A stretch of DNA of 64,000 nt from Chlorocebus sabaeus (taxonomy: Eukaryota; Chordata; Mammalia; Primates; Cercopithecidae): the NCBI RefSeq assembly GCF_047675955.1, contig NW_027327630.1:1-64000 (forward strand). The letters are read 5' to 3'. The position numbers and the translations under genes are program-made. Below the pieces are notes generated by a model, which had not been told where the DNA came from, did no database searches, and was given only the letters and a program-made list of their open reading frames with translations. Position 1 is the stretch's first letter. Every line of letters starts with the position of its first letter. Of this stretch, positions 33,563-46,387 are shown piece after piece.

Positions 33563-36500
33563 ACTTTGAAAATTCTACAAGAACATACTTAGCGAAAGGC
33601 TACTTGAGGGGAAAGCTTTAACTCTCTGAGATGAATTAACAGAACACAAAGCCGTTTCTCAGACAGCTTCTTTCCATTTTCTAATGGAAGAGATTCACTT
33701 TTTCACCATAGCCCTCTATGGGCTTCCAAATATCACTTTGCAAATTCCACAAAACAGTCTTAGCGAAGGGCTTCTTGAGGGGAAATCTGTAACTCTGTGA
33801 GATGAATTACAGAACACAAAGAAGTTTCTCAGAATACTTCTTTCAAGTTTTTAAATGAAGATAATTAGTTTTTCACAATAGCCCTCTATAGAATTCCGAA
33901 CATCACTTTGCAAATTAAACAAGAACAGTTTTAGCGAAAGGCTTCTTGAGGGGAAAGCTGTAACTCTGTGAGATGAATTAAGAGAACACAAAGCCGTTTC
34001 TCAGAAAACTTCTTTCAAGTTTTTAGCTGAAGATATTTCCTTTTTAACCATATCCCTCTAAGGGCTTCCAAATATCACCTTGCAAATTCCAAAAGAACAG
34101 TCTTAGTGAAAGACTTCTTGAGGACAAAGCTGTAACTGTGTGAGATGAATTAACAGAACACAAAGCAGTTTCCCGGAAAGGTTATTTCCAGTTTTTAACG
34201 AAAGAGATTTTCTTTTTCAGCATAGCCCTCTGTGGGCTTCCAAATATCTCTTTGAAAATTCCACAAGAACAGTCTTATCGAAACTCTTCTTGAGGGGAAA
34301 GCTGTAACTCTGTGAAATGAATTAACAGAACACAAAGCAGTTTCTCAGAAGGATTCTTTCCAGTTTTTAAATAAATATATTTCCTATATCACCATAGACC
34401 TCTATGGGCTTCCAAATCTCACTGTGTAAATTTCGCAAGAAGAGTCTTAGCGAAAGGTTTCTTGAGGGGAAAGCTGTGTCTCTGTGAGTTGAATTAACAG
34501 AACACAAAGCAGTTTTCCCAAAAGCTTCTTTTCAGTATTTATCTAAGTATATTTCCTTTTTCACCACAGCACCCTATGGGCTTCCAAATATCACTTTTTA
34601 AATTCCACAAGAACAGTCTTAGCGAAAGGCTTCTCCAGGGGAAAGCTGTAACTCTTTTAGATGAATTAACAGAACACAAAACAGTTTCTCAGAAAGCTTC
34701 TTTCCGGTTTTTAAATTAAGATATCACCTTTTTCAGCATAGACCTCTATAGGCTTCCAAATATCACTTTGAAAATTCCACAAGAACAGTCTTAGCAAAAG
34801 GCTTCTTGAGGATAAAGCCTTAACTCTGTGAGATGAATTAACAGAACACAAAGCCGTTTCTCAGAAAGCTTCTTTCCAGTTTTTAACTGATGATAATTCC
34901 TTTTTCACAATATCCCTCTTTAGGCTTACAAATATCACTTTGCAAATTCCACAAGAACAGTCCTAGCGAAAGACTTCTTGAGGTGAAAGTTGTAACTCTG
35001 TGAGATAAATTGACAGAACACAAAGCAGTTTCTCAGAAAGCTTATTTCCAGTTTTTAACAGAAGATATTTCCTTTTTCACTTTAGCCCTCTATGGGCTTC
35101 CAAATATCAGTTTGCTAATTACAGTAGAACAGTCTTAGCGAAAGGCTTCTTGAGGGGAGAGCTGTAACTTTGTGAGATGAATTAACAGAACACAAAGCAG
35201 TTTCTCAGAAAGCGTCTTTCCACTTTTTAACTGAAGATATTTCCTTTTTCACCATAGCCCTCTACGCGCTTCCAAATATCACTTTCCAAATTCCACAAGA
35301 ACAGTCTTAGCGAAAGGCTTCTTGAAGGGAAAGCTGTTACTCTGTGAGATGAATTATGAGAACACAAAGCCGTTTTTCAGAAAGCTTCTTTCCAGTTTTT
35401 AAATGAAGATATATCCTTTTCAACCATAGCCCTCTAGGGGCTTCCGAATATCACTTTGCAAATTCCACAAAAACAGTCTTAGTGAAAGGCTACTTGAAGG
35501 GAAAGCTGTAACTCAGTGAGATGAATTAACAGAACACAAAGCAGTTTCTCAAAAACCTTCTTTTCAGCTTTCATCTTAGGATATTTTCTTTTTCACCACA
35601 GCTCTCTATGGGCATCCATATATCACTTTTAAAATTCCACAAGAACAGTCTTAGTGAAAGGCTACTTGAGGGGAAAGCTGTAACTCTCTGAGATGAATTA
35701 ACAGAACACCAAGCCGTTTCTCAGAAAGCTTCTTTCCAGTTTTTAACGGAAGATATTTCCTTTTTCAGCATAGCCCTCTCTTGGCTTCCTAATATCACTT
35801 TGCAAATTCCACAATAACAGTATTAGCGAAAGGCTTCTTGAGAGCAAAGCTATAACTCTGTGAAATGAATTAACAGAACACAAAACAGGTTCTCAGAAAG
35901 CTTATTTCCAGTTTTTAACTTAAGATATTTTCTTTTTCACCTTAACCCTCTACGGGCTTCCAAATATCACTTTGTAAATTCCACAAGAAACGTCTTAGCG
36001 AAATGCTTCTTGAGGGAAAAGCTGTAAATCGGTGAGATGAATTAACAGAACACAACGCAGTTTCTCAGAAAGCTTCTTTCCACTTTTTAACTGAAGATAT
36101 TTCCTTTTTCACCCTAGCCCTCTATCGGCTTCCAAATATCACCTTGAAAATTCCACAAGAACAGTCTTAGCTAAAGGCTTCTTGAGGGGAAAGGTGTAAA
36201 TCTGTGAGATGAATTAACAGAAAACTAAGCCGTTTCTCAGAATGCTTCTTTCCAGTTTTTAACGGAAGACATTACCTTCTTCACCATAGCCCTCATTGGG
36301 CTTCCAAATATCACTTTGCAAATTCCACCAAAAAAGTCATAGGGAAAGGCTTCTTGAGGGAAAACCTGTAACTCTGTGTGATGAGCTAACAGAACACATA
36401 GCAGTTTCTCAGAATGTTTCTTCCCAGTTTTTAACGGAAGATATTTACTTTTTCATCATAGCCCTCTATGGGCTTCCAAATATCTCTTGGCCAATTCCAC

Positions 36501-37477
36501 AAGAACAGTCTTAGCCAAAGGCTTCTTGAGGGGAAAGCTATAACTCTCTCAGATGAATTAACAGAACACAAAGCCGTTTCTCAGAAAGCTTTTTTTCCAG
36601 TTTTTATCGGAAGAGATTTCCTTTGTCACCATAGCCCACATTGGGCTTCCAAATATCACTTTGGAAATTTCACAAGATCAGTCTTAGCGAAAGACTTCTT
36701 GAGGGGAAAGCTGTAATTCTGTGAGATGAATTAAGAGAACACAAAGCCATTTCTCAGAAAGCTTCTTTGCAGTTTTTAACTGAAGATATTTCCTTTTTCA
36801 CCATCGCCCTCTATGGGCTTCCAAATATCACTTTTTAAATTCCACCAGAGCAGTCTTAGCGAAAGGCTTCTTGAGGTGAAAGCAGTAAGTATGTGAGATG
36901 CATTGACAGATCACAAAGCAGTTTCTCAAAAAGCTTCTTTCCACTTGTTAACTGAAGACATTTCCTTTTTCACCATAGCCGTCTATGGGGTTCCAAATAT
37001 CACGTTGCAAATTCCACAAGAACAGTCTTAGCGAAAGGTTTCTTGAGGGAAAAGCTGTAACTCTGTGAGATGAATTAACAGAACAAAAAGGAGTTTCTCA
37101 GAAAGCTTCTTTCCAGTTTTTAACGGAAGAGATTTTCTTTTTCACCATAGCCCTCTGTGGGCATCCAAATATCACTTTGCAAATTCCACAAGAACAATCT
37201 TAGAGAAAGGCTTCTTGAGGGGAAAGCTTTAACTCTGTGAGATAAATTAACAGAACACAAAGAAGTTTCTCAGAAAGCTTCTTTCCAGTTTTGAAATGAA
37301 GATATTTCCTTTTTCACCATAGCCCTCTCTGGGCTTCCAAATATCACTTTGCAAATTCCACAACAACAGTCTTAGCGAAAGGCTTCTTGAGGGGAAAGTT
37401 GTAGCTCTGTGAGATGAATTAACAGAACACAAAGCAGTTTCTCAGAAAGCTTCTTTCCAGTTTTTAACTGAAGATAT

Positions 37478-37494
37478 TTCCTTTTTCACCATAG
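37478..37494 (+). promoter_or_regulatory. pJ-alpha box, exact, in the left-flank alpha satellite
   Basis: The 17 bases TTCCTTTTTCACCATAG match the pJ-alpha consensus TTCCTTTTYCACCRTAG that defines A-type alpha monomers. It sits where B-type monomers carry the CENP-B box. Most monomers here carry this or a one- to three-base variant. I did not see the TTCGNNNNANNCGGG pattern of a CENP-B box in the units I inspected. Confidence 0.8.
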
Positions 37495-40289
37495 CCCTCT
37501 AAGGGCTTCCAAATATCATTTTGCAAATTCCACAAGAACAATTTTATAGAAAGGCCTCTTGAGGGGAAAGCTGTAACTCTGAGAGATGAATTAACAGAAC
37601 ACAAAACAGTTTCTCACAAAGCTTCTTTCAGGTTTTTAACAGAAGATATTTCCTTTTTCACCTTAGCCCTCTCTGGGCTTCCGAATATCACTTTTGCAAA
37701 TTCCACAACAGTCTTAGTGAAAGGCTTCTTGAGAGGAAAGCGATAACTCTGTGACATGAATTAACAGAACCCAAAGCAGTTTCTCATAAAGCTTCTTTTC
37801 AGTTTTTATCTTAGGATATTTCCTTTTTCACCTTAGCCTTCCATGGGCTTCCAAATATCACTTTTTAAATTCCACAAGAACAGTCTTAGGGAAAGGCTTC
37901 TTGAGGGCAAAGCTGTAACTCTCTGAGATGAATTAACAGAACACAAAGCCGTTTCTCATAAAGGTTCTTTCCAGTTTTTAACGGAATTGATTTCCTTTTT
38001 CACCTTAGCCCTCTATGGGCTTCCAAATATTACTTTGCAAATTCCACAAGAACAGGCTTAGCAAAAGGCTTTTGAGGGGAAAGCTGTAACGCTGTGAGAT
38101 GAATTAAGAGAACACAAAGCCGTTTCTCAGAAAGCTTCTTTCCAGTTTTTAACGGAAGATATTTCCTTTCTCACCATAGCCCTCTATGGGCTTCCAAATA
38201 TCACTGTTTAAATTCCACAAGAACAGTCTTAGCGAAAGGCTTCTTGTTTGGAATGTTGTAACTCTGTGAGATGAATTTACAGAACACAAAGAAGTTTCTC
38301 AGAAAGCTCCTTTCCAGTTTTTAACTGAAGATATTTCCTTTTTCACTGTAGCCTTCTATGGGCCTCCAAATATCACTTTTTAAATTCCACAAGAACAGTC
38401 TAAGCGAAAGAACACTTGAGAGGAAAGCTATAACTCTCTGAGATGAATTAACAGAACACAAAGCAATTTATCAAAAATCTTTTTTTCAGTTTTTATCTTA
38501 GGATATTTCCTTTTTCACCTTAGCCCTCTATGGGTTTCCAAATATCACTTTTGAAATTCCACAAGAACAGTCTTAGAGAAAGGCTTTTGAGGGGAAAGCA
38601 GTAACTCTATGAGATGAATTAACAGAACACAAAGCATTTTCTCAGAAAGCTTCTTTCCAGTTCTTAACTGAATATATTTCCTTTTTCTCCATAGCCCTGT
38701 ATGGGCTTCGAAATATCACTTTGCAAATTCCACAAGAACAGTCTTAGCGAAAGGCTTCTTGAGGTGAAAGCTGTAACTCTGTGAGATGAACTGATAAAAC
38801 ACAATGCAGTTTCTCAAAAAACGTCTTTCCAGTTTTTATTTGAAGATATTTAGTTTTTCACCATAGCCCTCTATGGGCTTCCAAATATCAATTTGCAAAT
38901 TCCACAAGAACAGCCTTAGCGAAAGGCTTCTTGAGGGGAAAGCTGTAACTCTGTGAGATGAATTAATAGAATACAAAGCAGTTTCTCAGAAAGATTCTTT
39001 CCACTTTTTAACTGAAGATATTTCCTTTTTCACCATAGCCCTCTAAGGACTTCCAAATATCATTTTGCAAATTCCAAAGAACAGTCTTAGCGAAATGCTT
39101 CTTGAGGGGAAAGCTGTAACTCTGTGAGATGAATTAAAAGAACACAAAGCCGTTTCGCAGAAAGCTTCTTTCCAGTTTTTAACGAAAGAGATTTACTTTT
39201 TCACCATAGCCCTCTATGGGCTTCCAAATATCACTTTGTAAATCCCACAAGAACAGTCTTAGCAAAAGGGTTCTTGAGGGGAATGCTGTAACTCTGTGTG
39301 ATGAAATAAGAGAACACAAATCCGTTTCTCAGAAATCTTCTTTCCACTTTTTAACTAAAGTGATTTCCTTTTTCAGCATAGCCCTCTATGGGCTTCCAAA
39401 TATCACTTTGCCAATTACACAATAACTTTCTTAGCGAAAGGCTTCCTGAGGGGAAAGGTGTAACTCTGTGAGATGAATTAACAGAACCCAAAGCAGTTGC
39501 TCAAAAACCTTCTTTCCAGTTTTTAACTGAAGTTATTTTCTTTTTCACCGTAGCCCTCTATGGACTTCCAAATATTACTTTGCAAATTTCGCAAGAACAG
39601 TCGTAGCAAAAAGGTTCTTGATAGGAACGCTATAACACTGTGAGATGAATTAACAGAACACAAAACAGTTTCTCAGAAAGATTCTTTCCAGTTTTTAACT
39701 GAAGGTATTTTCTTTTTGACCATAACCCTCTATGGGCATCCAAATATCATTTTGCATGTTCCACAAGAACAGTCTTAGCCAAAGGTTTCTTGAGGGGAAA
39801 GCTGTAACTCTCTGAGGTGAATTAACAGAACACAAAGCAGTTTCTCAGAAAGCTTCTTTTCAGTTTTTATCTTAGGATATTGCTTTTTCACCATATCCCT
39901 TCATGGGCTTCCAAATATCACTTTGCAAATTCCACAAAAACAGTGTTAGTGAAAGGCTTCTTGAGGGGAAAGTTGCAACTCTGTGAGATGTATTAACAGA
40001 ACCGAAAGCAGTTTCTCAGAAATCTTCTTGCCAGTTTTCTACTGAAGATATTTCCTTTTTTACCATAGCCCTCTATGGGCTTCCAAATATCACTTTGCAA
40101 ATTCCACAAGAATTGTCTCAGGGAAAGGCTTCTTGAGGGGAGAGCTGTAATTCTGTGAGATGAATTAATAGAACGCAAAGCAGTTTCTCAGAAAACTTCT
40201 TTCCAGTTTTTAACGGAAGAAATTTCCCTTTTCACCATAGCCCACTATGGGCTTCCAAATATTACTTTGCAACTTTCACAAGAACAGTC

Positions 40290-40330
40290 TTAGCGAAAGG
40301 CTTCTTGAGAAAGGCTTCTTGAGGGGAAAG
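40290..40330. repeat. 14-bp internal duplication in a left-flank alpha monomer
   Basis: The block AAAGGCTTCTTGAG is present twice in direct succession within one monomer. The same insertion occurs in the higher-order repeat near 45,115 and, with changes, near 47,025. In all three cases it is followed by a GTTGAATT or ATTGAATT variant instead of GATGAATT. The shared insertion suggests common descent of these monomers. Confidence 0.75.
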
Positions 40331-43300
40331 CTGTAACTCTCTGAATTGAATTCACAGAACACAAAGCAGTTTCTCAGAAAGCTTCTTTTCAGGTTTTATA
40401 TTAGGATAATTCCTTTTTCACCATAGCCCTCTATGGGCTTCCAAATATCACTTTGCAAAATCCACAAGAACAGTCTTAGCGAAAGGCTTCTTGAGGAGAA
40501 AGTTGTAACTCTGTGAGATGAATTAATAGAACACAAAGCAGTTTCTCAGAAAGCTTCTTTCAAGTAGTTAACTCAAGATATTTCCTTTTTGACCATAGCC
40601 CTCTACGGGCTTCGAAATATCACTTACCAAATTCCACAAGAGCAACCTTAGTGAAAGACTTCTTGAGGAGAACGCTGTAATTCTGTGAGATGAATTAACA
40701 GAACACAAAGCAGTTTCTCAGAAAGCTTCCTTCCAGTTTTTATCTGAAGATGTTTCCTTTTTCACCGTAGCCCTCTATGGCTTCCAAATATCACTTTGCA
40801 AATATCACAAGAACAGTCTTCATGAAAGGTTTATTGAGGGGAAAACTGTAACTCTGGAGATGAATTAACAGATCACAAAGCAGTTTCTCAGAAAGCTTCT
40901 TTTCGGTTTTTATCTTAGGATATTTCCATTTTCACCATAGCCCTCTATGGGCTTCTAAATATCACTTTGCAAATTCCACAAGAACAGTCCTAGCGAAATG
41001 CTTCTTGAGGAGAAAGCTTTAACTCTGTGAGTTGAATTAACAGAACACAAAGCTGTTTCTCAGAAAGCTTCTTTTCAGTTTTTATCCCAGGATATTTCCT
41101 TCTTCACCATAGCCCTCTATGGGCTTCCATATATCACTTTGAAAATTCCACAGGAGTAGTCTTAGTGAACGGCTTCTTGAAGGGAATGCTGAAACTCTGA
41201 GAGATGAATTATCAGAGCATGAAGCAGTTTCTCTGAAAGATTCTTTCCAGTTTTTAACTTAAGCTATTTCCTTTTTCAATATAGACCTATAAGGGCTTCG
41301 AAATATCACCTTGCAAATTCCACAGAAACAGACTTAATGAATGACTTCTTGAGGGGAAAGCTATAACTCTGTGAGATGAATTAAGAGAACACAATACAGT
41401 TTCTCAGAAAGCTTCTTTTCGATTTTTATCTTAGGATATTTCCATTTTCACCATAGCCCTCTACGTGCTTCCAAATATCACTTAGCAAATTCCACAAGAA
41501 CAGCCTTAGCGAAAGGCTTCTTGAGCAGAACGCTGTAACTCTGTGAGATGAATTAACAGAACACAAAGCAGTTTCTCAGAAAGCTTCTTTCCACTTTGTA
41601 ACTGAAGTTGTTTCGTTTTTCACCATAGCCTCCTCTGGGCTCCCAAATATCACTATGCAATTTCCACAAGAACAGTCTCAGCGAAAGGACTCTTGAGGGG
41701 AAAGCTGTAACTCTGTGAGATGAATTAACAGAACACAAAGCAGTTTCTCAGAAAGCTTCTTTTCAGTTTTTATCTTAGGATATTTCCTTTTTTCATAGCC
41801 ATCTAAGGGCTTCTAAATATCACTTTGCAAATTTCACAAGAGCAGTCTTAGCGAAAGGCTTCTCCAGGGGAAAGCTGTAACTCTGAGAGATGAATTAACA
41901 GAACGCAAAGGAGTTTCTCAGAAAGCTTCTTTCCAGTTTTTAACTGAAGATATTTCCTTCTTTACCATAGCCCTCTATAGGCTTCCAAATATCACTTTGC
42001 AAATTCCACAAGAACAGCCTTAGCGAAAGGCTTCTTGAGGGAAAAGCTGTAACTCCGTGAGATCAATTAACAGAACACAAGGCAGTTTCTCAGAAAGCTT
42101 CTTTTCAGTTTCTATGTTAGGATATTTCCTTTTTCACCATAACCCTCTACGGGTTTCCAAATATCACTTTGCAAATTCCACAAGACCAATCTTACCGAAA
42201 GGCTTCTTGGGGTGAAATCTATAACTCTGTGAGATGAATTAACAGAACACAAAGCAGTTTCTCAGAAAGCTTCTTTCCAGTTTTTCATGGAAGACAGTTA
42301 CTTTTTCAACATAGCCCTCTACTTGCTTCAAACTATCACTCTGCTAATTCTACCAGAACAGTCTTTGTGAAAGACTTCTTGAGGGGAAAGTTGTAACAGT
42401 GTGTGATCAATTAACGGAAAACAAACCACTCACTCAGAACGTTTCTTTCCAGTTTTTAACGTAAGTTATTTCCTTTTTCACCATAGTCCTCTATGGACTT
42501 CCAAATATCACTTTGGAAATCCCACAAGAAAAGTCTTAACAAAAGGCTTCATGAGGGGAAACTGTAACTCTGTAAGATGATTTAACAGAACACAAAGCAG
42601 TTTCTCAGAAAGCTTCTTTCCAGTTTGTAACCGAACATATTTCGTTTTTCACCATAGCCCCCTATGGGCTTCCAAATATCACTTTGAATATTCCACCGGA
42701 ACAGTCTTAGCGAAAGGATTCTTGAGGGGAAAGCGGTAACTCTGTGAGATGAATTAACAGAACACAAAGCAGTTTCTCTGAAAGCTTCTTTCCCGTTTTT
42801 AACGAAAGAGATTTCCTTTTTCACCATAGCCCTCTGTGGACTTGCAAATATCACTTTGCCAATCCCACAAGAACAGTCTTAGCGAATGGCTTCATGAGGG
42901 GAAAACTGTAACTCTGTAAGATGATTTAACAGAACACAAAGCAGTTTCTCAGAAAGCTTCTTTTCGGTTTTTATCTTAGGATATATCCCTTTTCACCATA
43001 ACCCTCTATCGGCTTCCAATATCACTTTGCAAATTCCACAAGAACAGTCTCAGTGAACGGCTTCTTGACGGGAAAGCTGTAACTGTGTGAGATGAATTAA
43101 CGAACAAAGCAGTTTCTCAGAAAGCTTCTTTTCAGTTTTTATTTTAGGACAATTTCTTTTTCACCATAGCCCTATATGGGCTTCCAAATATCACTTTGCA
43201 AATTCCACAAGAACAGAGTTAGCGAAAGGCTTCTTCAGGGGAAAGCTGTAACTCTGTGAGATGAATTAACAGAACACAAAGCAGTTTCTCAGAAAGCTTC

Positions 43301-44353
43301 TTTCCAGTTTTTTACTGAAGATATTTCAGTTTTCACCATAGCCCTCAAAGGGCTTCCAAATATCACTTTGCAAATTCCAAAGCAACAGTCTTAGCGAAAG
43401 GATTCTTGAGGGGAAAGCTGTAAATCTTTGAGATGAATTAACAGAACACAATCAGTTTCTCAGAAATCTTCTTTTCAGTTTTTATCTTAGGATATTTCCT
43501 TTTTCCCATAGCCTTATAAGGGCTTCGAAATATCACTTTGCAAATTTCACAAAAACAGTCTTAGCGAAAGGCTTTTTGAGGGGACAGCTGTGACTCTGTG
43601 AGATGAATTAGCAGAACACAAAGCAGTTTATCAGAAAGCTTCTTTCCAGTTTTTAACTGAAGGTATTTCCTTTCTCACCATACCCCTCTATAGGCTTCCA
43701 AATATCAAATTGCAAATTCCACAAGATCAACTTTAGCAGAAGGCTTCTTGAGGGGAAAGTTGTAACTCTGTGAGATCAATTAACAGAACGCAAGGCATTT
43801 TCTCAGAGAGGTTCTTTTCAGTTTTTATCTTAGCATATTTCCTTTTTCACCATAGCCCTCTATGGATTTCCAAATATCACTTTGCAAATTCCACAAGAAC
43901 AGTCTTAGTGAACGGCTTCTTGAGGGAAAAGCTGTAACGCAGTGAGATGAATTAACAGAACACAAAGCAGTTTCTCATAAAGCTTCTTTCCAGTTTTTAA
44001 CGGAAGATATTTCCTTTTTCTTCATAGACTTCTAACGGCTTCCAAATATCACCTTGCAAATTCCACAGGAACAGTGATAGTGAACGGCTTCTTGTGGCGA
44101 AAGCTATAACTCTGTGAGACGAATTACGAGAATACAATGCAGTCTCTCGGAAAGCTTCTTTTCGGTTTTTATCTTAGGAAATTACCTTTTTCGCCATAAT
44201 CCTCTATGGGCTTCCAATATCACTTTGCAAATTCCACAAGAACAGTCTCAGTGAACCGCTTCTTTAGGGGAAAGCTGTAACATTGTGAGATGAATTAACA
44301 GAACACAAAGCAGTTTCTCAGATAGTTTCTTTTCAGTTTTTCACAGAAAATAT

Positions 44354-44370
44354 TTCCTTTTTCACCATAG
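44354..44370 (+). promoter_or_regulatory. pJ-alpha box, exact, in higher-order repeat unit 1
   Basis: TTCCTTTTTCACCATAG is found here and, at +6,025 and +12,050, at 50,379-50,395 and 56,404-56,420. It is one of several exact copies per unit. The subtype with TATCTTAGG often changes it to TTCCATTTTCACCATAG, and monomer 27 has lost it through an 11-bp deletion. Confidence 0.8.
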
Positions 44371-46372
44371 CCCTCTATTGGCCTCCAAATATCACTTTGC
44401 AAATTCCACCAGAACAGTCTTAGCGAAAGGCTTCTTGAGGGGAAAGCTGTAGCTCTGTGACATGAATTAACAGAACACAAAGCAGTCCTTCAGAAAGCTT
44501 CTTTCCAGTTTTTAACGGAAGATATTTCCTTTTTCACCATAGCCCTGTATGGGCTTCCAAATATCTCTTTGCAAATTCCACAACAACAGTCTTAGAGAAA
44601 GGCTTCTTGAGGGAAAAGCTGTAACTCTGTGAGATCAATTAACAGAACACAAAGCAGTTTCTCAGAAAGCTTCTTCTCAGTTTTTATCTTAGGATACTTC
44701 CTTTTTCACCATAGCCTTCTATGGGCTTCCAAATATCACTTTGCAAATTCCACAAGCACAGTCTTAAGGAAAGGCTTCTTCAGGGGAAAGCTGTAACTCT
44801 CTGAGATGAATTAACAGAACACAAAGCAGTTTCTCAGAAAGCTTCTTTCCAGTTTTTTACCGGAGATATTTCCTTTTTTCACCATAGCCCTCTATGGGCT
44901 TCCAAATATCCCTTTGCAAATTCCACAAGAGCAGACTTAGCGAAAGGCTTCTTGAAGGGAAAGCTGTAACTCTGTGAGATAATTAACAGAACACAAAGCA
45001 GTTTCTCAGATACCTTCTTTTCAGTTTTTATCTTAGCATATTTCCTTTTTCAACCTAGCTCTCTATGGGCTTCCAAATATCACTTTCCAAATTCCACAAG
45101 AACAGTCTTAGCGAAAGGCTTCTTGAGAAAGGCTTCTTGAGGGGAAACTAACTCTGTGAGTTGAATTAACAGAACACAAAGCAGTTTCTCAGAAAGTTTA
45201 TTTTCAGTTTTTATCCTAGGATATTTCCTTTTTCACCATAGCCCTCTAGGGGCTTCCAAAAATCACTTTGCTTATTTCACAAAAACAGTCTTAGTGAACA
45301 GCTTCTTGAGGGGAAAGCTGTAACTCTGTGAGTTGAACTAACAGAACAAAAAGCAGTTTCTCAGAAATCTTCTTTCCAGTTTTTAACGAAAGTGATTTCC
45401 TTTTCACCTTAGCCCTCTATGGGATTCCAAACATCACTTTGCATATTTCACAAGAACAGTCTTAGCGAAAGGCTTCTTGAGGAGAAAGCTGTATCTCTCT
45501 GAGATGAATTAACAGAACACAATGCAGTTTCTCAGAAATCTTCTTTTCGGTTTTTATCTTAGTATATTTCCATTTTCACCATAGCCCCCTATGGCCTCCA
45601 AATCTCACTTTGCAATTTCCACAAGAACAGTCTCAGTGTAAGGCTTCTTGAGTGGAAAGCTGTAACTCTGTGAGATGAATTAACAGAACACAAAGGAGTT
45701 TCTCAGGAAGCTTCTTTTCTGTTTTTATCTTAGGATATTTCCTTTGTCAGCATAGACCTGTATGGGATTACAAATGTCACTTTGCAAATTTATCAGGAAC
45801 AGTCTTAGCGAAAGGCTTCTTGAGGGGAAAGCTGTAGCTCTGAGAGATGAATTAACAGACCACAAAGCAGTTACTCAGAAAGCTGATTTCCAGTTTTTAA
45901 CGGAAGATATTTCCTATTTCACGATAATCCTCTATGGGATTCCAAATATCACATTGCAACTTCCACAAGAACAGTCTTAGCGAAAGGCTTCTTGAGGGGA
46001 AGTCTGTAGCTTTGTTAGATGAACTAACAGACCACAAAGTAGTTAATCAGAAAGTTTCTTTCCAGTTTTTAACGGAAGATATTTTCTTTTCACCATATCC
46101 CTCTATGGTCTTCCAAATATCACTTTGCAAATACCACAAGAACAGTCTTAGTGAATGGCTTCTTGAGGGGAAAGCTATAACTCTGTGAGATGAATTACGA
46201 GAACACAGCGCAGTTTCTCAGAAAGCTTCCTGTCGGTTTTTATCTTAGGATACTTTCTTTTTCGCCAGAGCCCCCTATGGGCTTCCAAATATCACTTTGC
46301 AAATTCCACAAGAACAGTATTAGGGAAAGACTTCTTGAGGGGAAAGCTGTAACTCTCTGAGATCAATTAACC

Positions 46373-46387
46373 AAAAAAAAAAAAAAA
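46373..46387 (+). repeat. 15-A homopolymer in higher-order repeat unit 1
   Basis: A run of fifteen A replaces the usual CAGAACACAA stretch of a monomer (sequence before it ATTAACC, after it GCAGTTTCTC). The same run, also of fifteen, lies at 52,398-52,412 and 58,423-58,437. Confidence 0.9.

Larger units (their letters stand above)
33563..43244. repeat. Diverged alpha satellite monomers, left flank (about 56)
   Basis: Seen: about 172-bp tandem units with the blocks GATGAATTAACAGAACAC, TTTCTCAGAAAGCTTC, TTCCTTTTTCACCATAG, GGCTTCCAAATATCACTTTG and AGTCTTAGCGAAAGGCTTC. The general layout, including AACTCTGTGAG, CCAAATATCAC and AGTTTTTAACTGAAGATATT-like blocks, is that of primate alpha satellite. 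Neighbouring units differ at many positions and I saw no highly identical large repeat, so this is monomeric or decayed array. Monomers left of about 39.3 kb often read AAAGCCGTTTCTCAG, while later ones read AAAGCAGTTTCTCAG. Open frames of about 60 residues on the minus strand recur once per monomer and are not genes. Confidence 0.92.

Noticed and set aside
46373..46387. 15-A run as the tail of a retrotransposed element
   Set aside because: The bases on both sides are alpha satellite in register, with no element sequence and no target-site duplication. Local expansion of the A-rich ACACAAAG stretch is simpler.
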